NCBI RefSeq assembly: GCF_029227915.1
Contig: NC_079875.1
Coordinates: forward strand, 24,870,001-24,934,000
Source: Hydractinia symbiolongicarpus
Taxonomy: Eukaryota > Cnidaria > Hydrozoa > Anthoathecata > Hydractiniidae
Direction: 5' to 3'
DNA length: 64,000 bases
How positions within the stretch are numbered: the first letter of the stretch is position 1; every line of letters begins with the position of its first letter. This document shows positions 59,301-64,000 of this stretch, in pieces. Below the pieces are notes generated by a model. That model searched no databases and was not told where the DNA came from. It saw only the letters and a program-made list of their open reading frames with translations. Both the position numbers and the translations under genes were made by a program.

Positions 59301-62300
59301 ATGCAGCGCTTGCATTGATATGTTCATCATCATAGATAAATAATCAGTGTCGACACATTCTACTTTAGTTGCGACACGACGATAATAGTCTGACGACGTC
59401 TATAATAGAGTCTTTAATGGTGAGTGGTGGATCTTTTTACGGCGACGTCCATAATTTCACAGCAATATGTAACAGTTGCGGCTTTTTAGGGCTTCGATGT
59501 AGGTAGTGATACGATAAGTGAAGTGAGTGCCACCGAGGATCAGCTTCACATGAAGGTATACTTATCATTGTTAGATGCGATATTCAACTATATTTTCTTT
59601 GTTTCTTTTCTTTCTTCTCTACATTTTTGCAACTGGATAATTTCTCTGCAACTGTGTCATAAACAGGGTTAATTCGACCATTTCGTCAACAGCTTTACTA
59701 ATATTTTTAAGATTGAAGATGAGCGAAAGGAACTGGAAATAAAGTTAAGCAAACAGAATAGGAGAGTAGAAGAGCTAGAATCAGAGGTACACTTTACATT
59801 CCAATTCAGTGAGATGTTAAAATTATTGTGTTTTTTCTTTACTTTACATCCTCATTTAGATGACATCAGTAAGGAATAAATTAAAATGGGAAACAGAACT
59901 GCGATTCGCTGCGGAGGTAAAAACATTTAAGAGAATTAAATGACTCGAAAGACTCAAACTTTCTTATAATTTTGTGTAATCAGAACTTCGTCGCACCGTT
60001 TTATCTGTTGTGTATTTCCCAAACAGTAATTCTTAATTTCTTTTTGATTTAGAAAGAAGTATTGGAGTTGAAATCACAAATCGAATTGTTGCAAGTAAGT
60101 ATTTGTACGTTCAAAAAACACACTAACAATGACCTCTTGATTCAACAAATCTTGTTTGGTTGGTACTTTAACTGTGTGAAGACTCGTATAGCTGAATATT
60201 TAACTTTTTTTCTAGGAGAGTAGAACCAGAAGTTCACATAACGACGAATTGAAAGTAACTTTTGGTAGCGACGAATATTTATCTGGTAAGGTACTTAAGT
60301 TATAACGCCCTCGTTATTGTCACAGCCCCTTGCTATCAACGCCCTCGTGTCTGTCACCACCCCTTGCTACCAACTTTGCCTTTTTGATATTAGAGAAACG
60401 GCAAACAATACCCTGGTATCGTTGACTGGATTTTAAAATATGATTGGCTTTCACATTTTCGCACAATAATGATGATTTTTCCCTTAGTCAGCACTTTTCC
60501 AGGTGAAACTTAAAATGTCGTCTGCGTTATGCATGAAAAAAAAAGATAGACTGGTGACATAAGAAAACAACAGCCCTGTCATGACATTTAGTGTATGTAG
60601 CTAGCTAGCTAAGCACAAAAGGTTTTATAATAAACACTGCGTAGCTCGTAGCAAGTAATGGAAACCTAGATGTGTTGATATGAGATAGCTTCAGCTATGT
60701 ATTTCAGCTTCGTGTTTTGTTTAAATTTGGATATGGCTAGCTAAACTTTTTCAAAGTAAATTTTGTAAGAATATTTTTTTTGACAGGACTTTTTTTTAGC
60801 AATTTTGTGAAATATTTGCAAACTATGTTTCTTTATTTCTTAGCGAAATTTTTCATGAGAATGTGCCATCTGGATAAAGTGTCTCTGACAAAATCTATAT
60901 TTTTCAGTTCGAACTGAAATTTGGCGACTCCTCTTTTAAATTTAACATACAACAGAATATTACAAAAAAAAATAAATAGCACAAAAAAATAATGGCACCG
61001 GAGTGGCTTTTTGTGAGAGAGTGAAAAATATTTCATAAAATTCTGTTTTCTCGTATTCTAAGTATTAGCAAATAGGAAAGCGTGTTACACAATCCCAACA
61101 CATTTTATCTAGACCAACTAATTGCTCTTAACATTTTCAAAAATCGTTGGGTCCCCGAAAAAAGCTTAAATAAGGATATTTTCTTGACTCAAACCGGTCT
61201 AAAAACATGTCATATTTCAATTTTTCACTAAAGTAACACATTTTTTTTTGTGAAACTTGTTTTACTCATTGCTCAATGTTTCTTGAAAAATCATTCATTT
61301 AGGTTAAATGATTCTTAAATGTTTCTTAAGTTATTTCCATTTTAAGCCTCGTGTTTCTTAAACTCATGTTTCTTAAAAAAAAAATATTTTTAGCGAAAAG
61401 TATGATTTGGAACCGGAAGTACGCTTTTTATAGCGCTGACTCTCTCAGCTTACCCCTATTTGTTGCTTGTACTCACATGTTTCTTATTAATGTATCCTAA
61501 TGAAACAAGCTTTGGAGAGAAGCTAAAAATTATTTTTTAAGCACTTAGGCTGGATGTTTTTTAAGGTCAAGTTGATGCAAAGATAAGAGCAGGTTAATAT
61601 TTCGCACCTCGGACGAAAATACTCCAAAACGACATAGCATAAAGGGATAGCATTAAGCATAGCATAGCGTTAAGGGATTAAATTTCATAAGTAAAGGAAT
61701 GTGAATTTCATGATTTAATAAAAATAATATATGTATTAGTTCTTGCAAAGATTAATCCCCTAGATATCCATGCAGCAACGCCTCATCAATGATATATAAC
61801 TTTTTCGTCTGTACCATAAACTACATGCACTGGAACATAAAATGTTTAGCTGCTAAAGTTCTGCCATATTGTTCGACAAATAAATTAACATATTAAGTAT
61901 GACGCGTTCGCATAATCTGGCCATATATTGGCCAAAAACGCTCAATGATACCAGGGTATTTTTCGTCGTCTTCTCTCTTATCAAAAATGACATAATTCTG
62001 GGGAAGGGGGTAATCAACGTCCTCAATCAACTTGAATGAAATTGTTTATATTTAATTTGTGGATCGTTTAAAATATTTAGGGGATAATACTGTAAAAGAT
62101 AATGGTGGAGATGCTAATCACGACGATGATAGAGATGGTGATGACAATAATAATGGAGATGCTGATGACATTGATAATGGAGATTTTGATCAGAAGGATG
62201 GAGAAATTAAGAATGAGCAACCAGAGGAAGAAGAGACTAACTCAGATTGTGAAAGCTATGGACAACAGGGTGCCCATAGCGACAGTGACGAAAGTGTTAG

Positions 62301-63450
62301 TAAGGAAACCGGCTACCGTAAGAAAAGCTTAGGTTAGTGAATTTTTGAAGCCACCTTTTATTTGTGATGTCAACCTGGTTAGGTATTGACAACAAAAGTG
62401 TTACCTTAGGTACAGCGAAGCAACATATTGATATGCTCGAAGAACACATTTTAAGTTTAGAAGAAGACCTACTTAACAAAGACAACGAAATATGTGGACT
62501 GGAAACTAAATTAAAGGTTGGTTGTCTTATTCTCAGCACTTTAAGTCATGTGCAGCTAGTTTCAAACTCCATATTTCATTTCTAGAATACGAAAGAATTA
62601 GTTGATTTGAATAACAATACCACGGTCTCTCTTGAAGTGTATAACCAGTTAAGGGTAAGATTACACCGTACCGCTTTTCCCCTGTGCTTATGTGCGTGTA
62701 TTTTTTAAACGGTTGTGTAATCTAGGCTGATAACAAGAACGAGAGAAACTCATTCAAGGAAGAAATAAAAACATTAGAAAATAAAATATCGAAACTTGAG
62801 GAAGCGGTAAGTGTTGTAACATCTGCGTCAAATAGTTTAGTTTGTCTGTTACGATTCAATGAAAGGCTGAATCATGTCAGTTAAGAGGTAACAGTCAGTT
62901 GAAAAATAAATCAGGTCGTATATCTTTAAATTTAGGACCGTCAAATGAAAGAAAAAAAAGTTGCTTTGGAAACAAGGTTACAGTCAGAAGAAAATATGTC
63001 GAAAGAGCTCAATGAAAAAATGCTGATCATGCAAATTGAAATGAACAATTTGAAGAAGGAACTCGAGGTTTTTTTTATATACTTTTTCACCTAGTTCTTT
63101 AACTTTCTGTTAGTTAAATACTTTGAATGCGTTTTCAACAGTTACATCCGCCATTTTGTGAAAACTCTCAAATTTAAAAAGTTTCAAGGAAACAATGCTT
63201 TTGTTTTCAGGAATGTCAAATTTCGTACGAACAAACGATCGAATGTTATCGTGCCAACATGGTAGCACTACATCAGGTAGGTTCGAACTGCTTTTTTTCA
63301 CGGAAAGGAAGTTATATTATATTATCGTATGGATAGAGCTTAAGACAAATTCCGAAATTTTAATTTATTTATTTTTCTATACTTCAGGATTCTCTTGATG
63401 CAACATTAAAAGAAGTGCTTGTGAGAATAGTAAGACTTCGATCTGGCTAA
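56398..63450 (+). CDS. RAI14/UACA-like ankyrin-repeat coiled-coil protein
   Basis: Twenty-three exons join in phase to 691 residues. Exon 1 is 56398-56469. Ankyrin exons: 57699-57766, 57837-57896, 58081-58169, 58260-58563, 58644-58747, 58822-58929. Linker and coil exons: 59008-59048, 59125-59160, 59241-59276, 59369-59419, 59490-59555, 59712-59786, 59860-59916, 60053-60094, 60216-60285. The rest: 62081-62332, 62383-62516, 62586-62654, 62726-62806, 62936-63067, 63211-63276, 63388-63450. MKRLKGKFR then DEWSKYDERLLDCV match the RAI14 N-terminus. Ankyrin repeats span about 25-255 (MTALHYAVRSGETACVKLL). After an Asp/Asn-rich linker, coiled coils run to a C-terminal EQTIECYRANMVALHQ like the RAI14 end. 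Family members bind cortical actin. It is shorter than human RAI14 (about 980 residues). An alternative first exon lies at 57535-57615. Confidence 0.8.
57535..57615 (+). CDS. Alternative first exon of the RAI14-like gene
   Basis: ATG opens MLQRGILRLSKRKKKNEYIS and reaches a GTAGGT donor in phase 0, just as exon 56398-56469 does, so either could splice to the DEWSK exon at 57699. It is basic and lacks the SLKAKF-like motif of the first exon. An alternative promoter is the simplest reading. Confidence 0.5.
60286..62080 (+). other. Longest internal intron of the RAI14-like gene
   Basis: This 1.8-kb intron contains a short direct repeat (60304-60381, unit with AACGCCCTCGT ... CCCCTTGCTA) and the family-B repeat at 61881-62013. 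No nested gene seen. Confidence 0.6.
61881..62013 (+). repeat. Repeat family B, copy 2
   Basis: About 130 bp, collinear with 52011-52136; ends in a degenerate CTGGGGAAGGGG instead of CCCTGGGGACGAGG. Confidence 0.75.
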
Positions 63451-64000
63451 ATCATCTGCGGTAGAGAATTATAGAAAACCTCTACGAGAGAGGGTGAAGT
63501 ATTACCTATACAAAGAATGGCGCCATCAAATGATGTATGTTCAATATCACAGAATGAGAACTGTCGTATGCGCGTGCGCACACGACAGGCCTGCTTTCGA
63601 CCTGCAATTAGCGCCACAGAGCTCCCTCATATCTTAAAAGTTGTTAATAACCGTTATTAAAAATACAAAAATAAACTGTGATTCTTTACAAACTAAATAT
63701 CACGATAATTTATTATAATTTATGAAGAGGGGTAGATTTTTTTTGTGTTTTTATAGAAATGTACAAAGCTTTATATATCATTTTGTTTTACAATTACTTT
63801 TCCTTCTCTTGTGAATATTTTTTCTTGGCAGCCTTAGCAAAGAATATTATATGAAATTTTTCGAAAAGACAGAGTGGTCAACAATTTTAAATAAATAATA
63901 CACGGCCCAGTGACAATCTCAGATACTGTTAGAAGTTTAATTTATCAAGAAACGTATACCAGTAAATTAAAAAAAATAAATAAATTGAAAGCTACGTGGG
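63451..64000. other. 3' flank of the RAI14-like gene
   Basis: A GC-rich inverted repeat, CTGTCGTATGCGC then GCGCACACGACAG, lies at about 63561-63588. The remainder is AT-rich with no gene. Confidence 0.6.

Overview
This window is AT-rich animal DNA. Genes are split by short GT-AG introns, encode metazoan multidomain proteins, and sit in a dense background of decayed transposons. Conodipine-like secreted phospholipases, a TRIM71-type RING/B-box/filamin/NHL protein, a RAI14/UACA-type ankyrin/coiled-coil protein and many CR1-like LINE, Penelope, piggyBac and ISL2EU relics suggest a cnidarian, perhaps a hydrozoan. That placement is inference; no rRNA or mitochondrial marker is present. All exon chains were assembled by hand from splice signals and reading phase.

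Region 1 (1-7.25 kb) holds an ISL2EU-type DNA transposon relic (THAP transposase on +, SWIM/YqaJ-type companion on -), followed by a CR1-like LINE with ORF1 and ORF2, broken by stops, frameshifts and a deletion. A single-exon MFSD8-like transporter gene (7541-8845) follows.

Region 2 (8.8-22.6 kb) is a transposon graveyard. It holds a second LINE (10.2-14.7 kb) interrupted by two inverted-repeat elements, an inverted LINE 3' end, an LTR-retrotransposon pol relic, a Penelope-like fragment, a piggyBac transposase relic and a 759-bp TTAA-flanked MITE with a 20-G run.

Region 3 (22.8-38 kb) holds four plus-strand genes: a cation-dependent mannose-6-phosphate-receptor-like protein, a TRIM71/LIN-41-like protein, a dihydrodiol-dehydrogenase-like oxidoreductase and the peroxisomal E3 component PEX12. 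A SINE and other repeats lie between them. The last two are only 206 bp apart, and PEX12 has a splice acceptor just before its start, so co-transcription with trans-splicing is possible.

Region 4 (38-51.5 kb) holds a tandem pair of secreted PLA2 genes (-), a 113-aa single-pass membrane protein, a secreted two-Kunitz protein with an acidic His/Asp-rich tail, and an orphan leucine-rich-repeat protein. A short Helitron-like repeat family is scattered here in both orientations, including one head-to-tail junction.

Region 5 (51.5-64 kb) is repeat-bearing intergenic DNA and then a 23-exon RAI14/UACA-like gene with two candidate first exons and a run of very short phase-0 exons.
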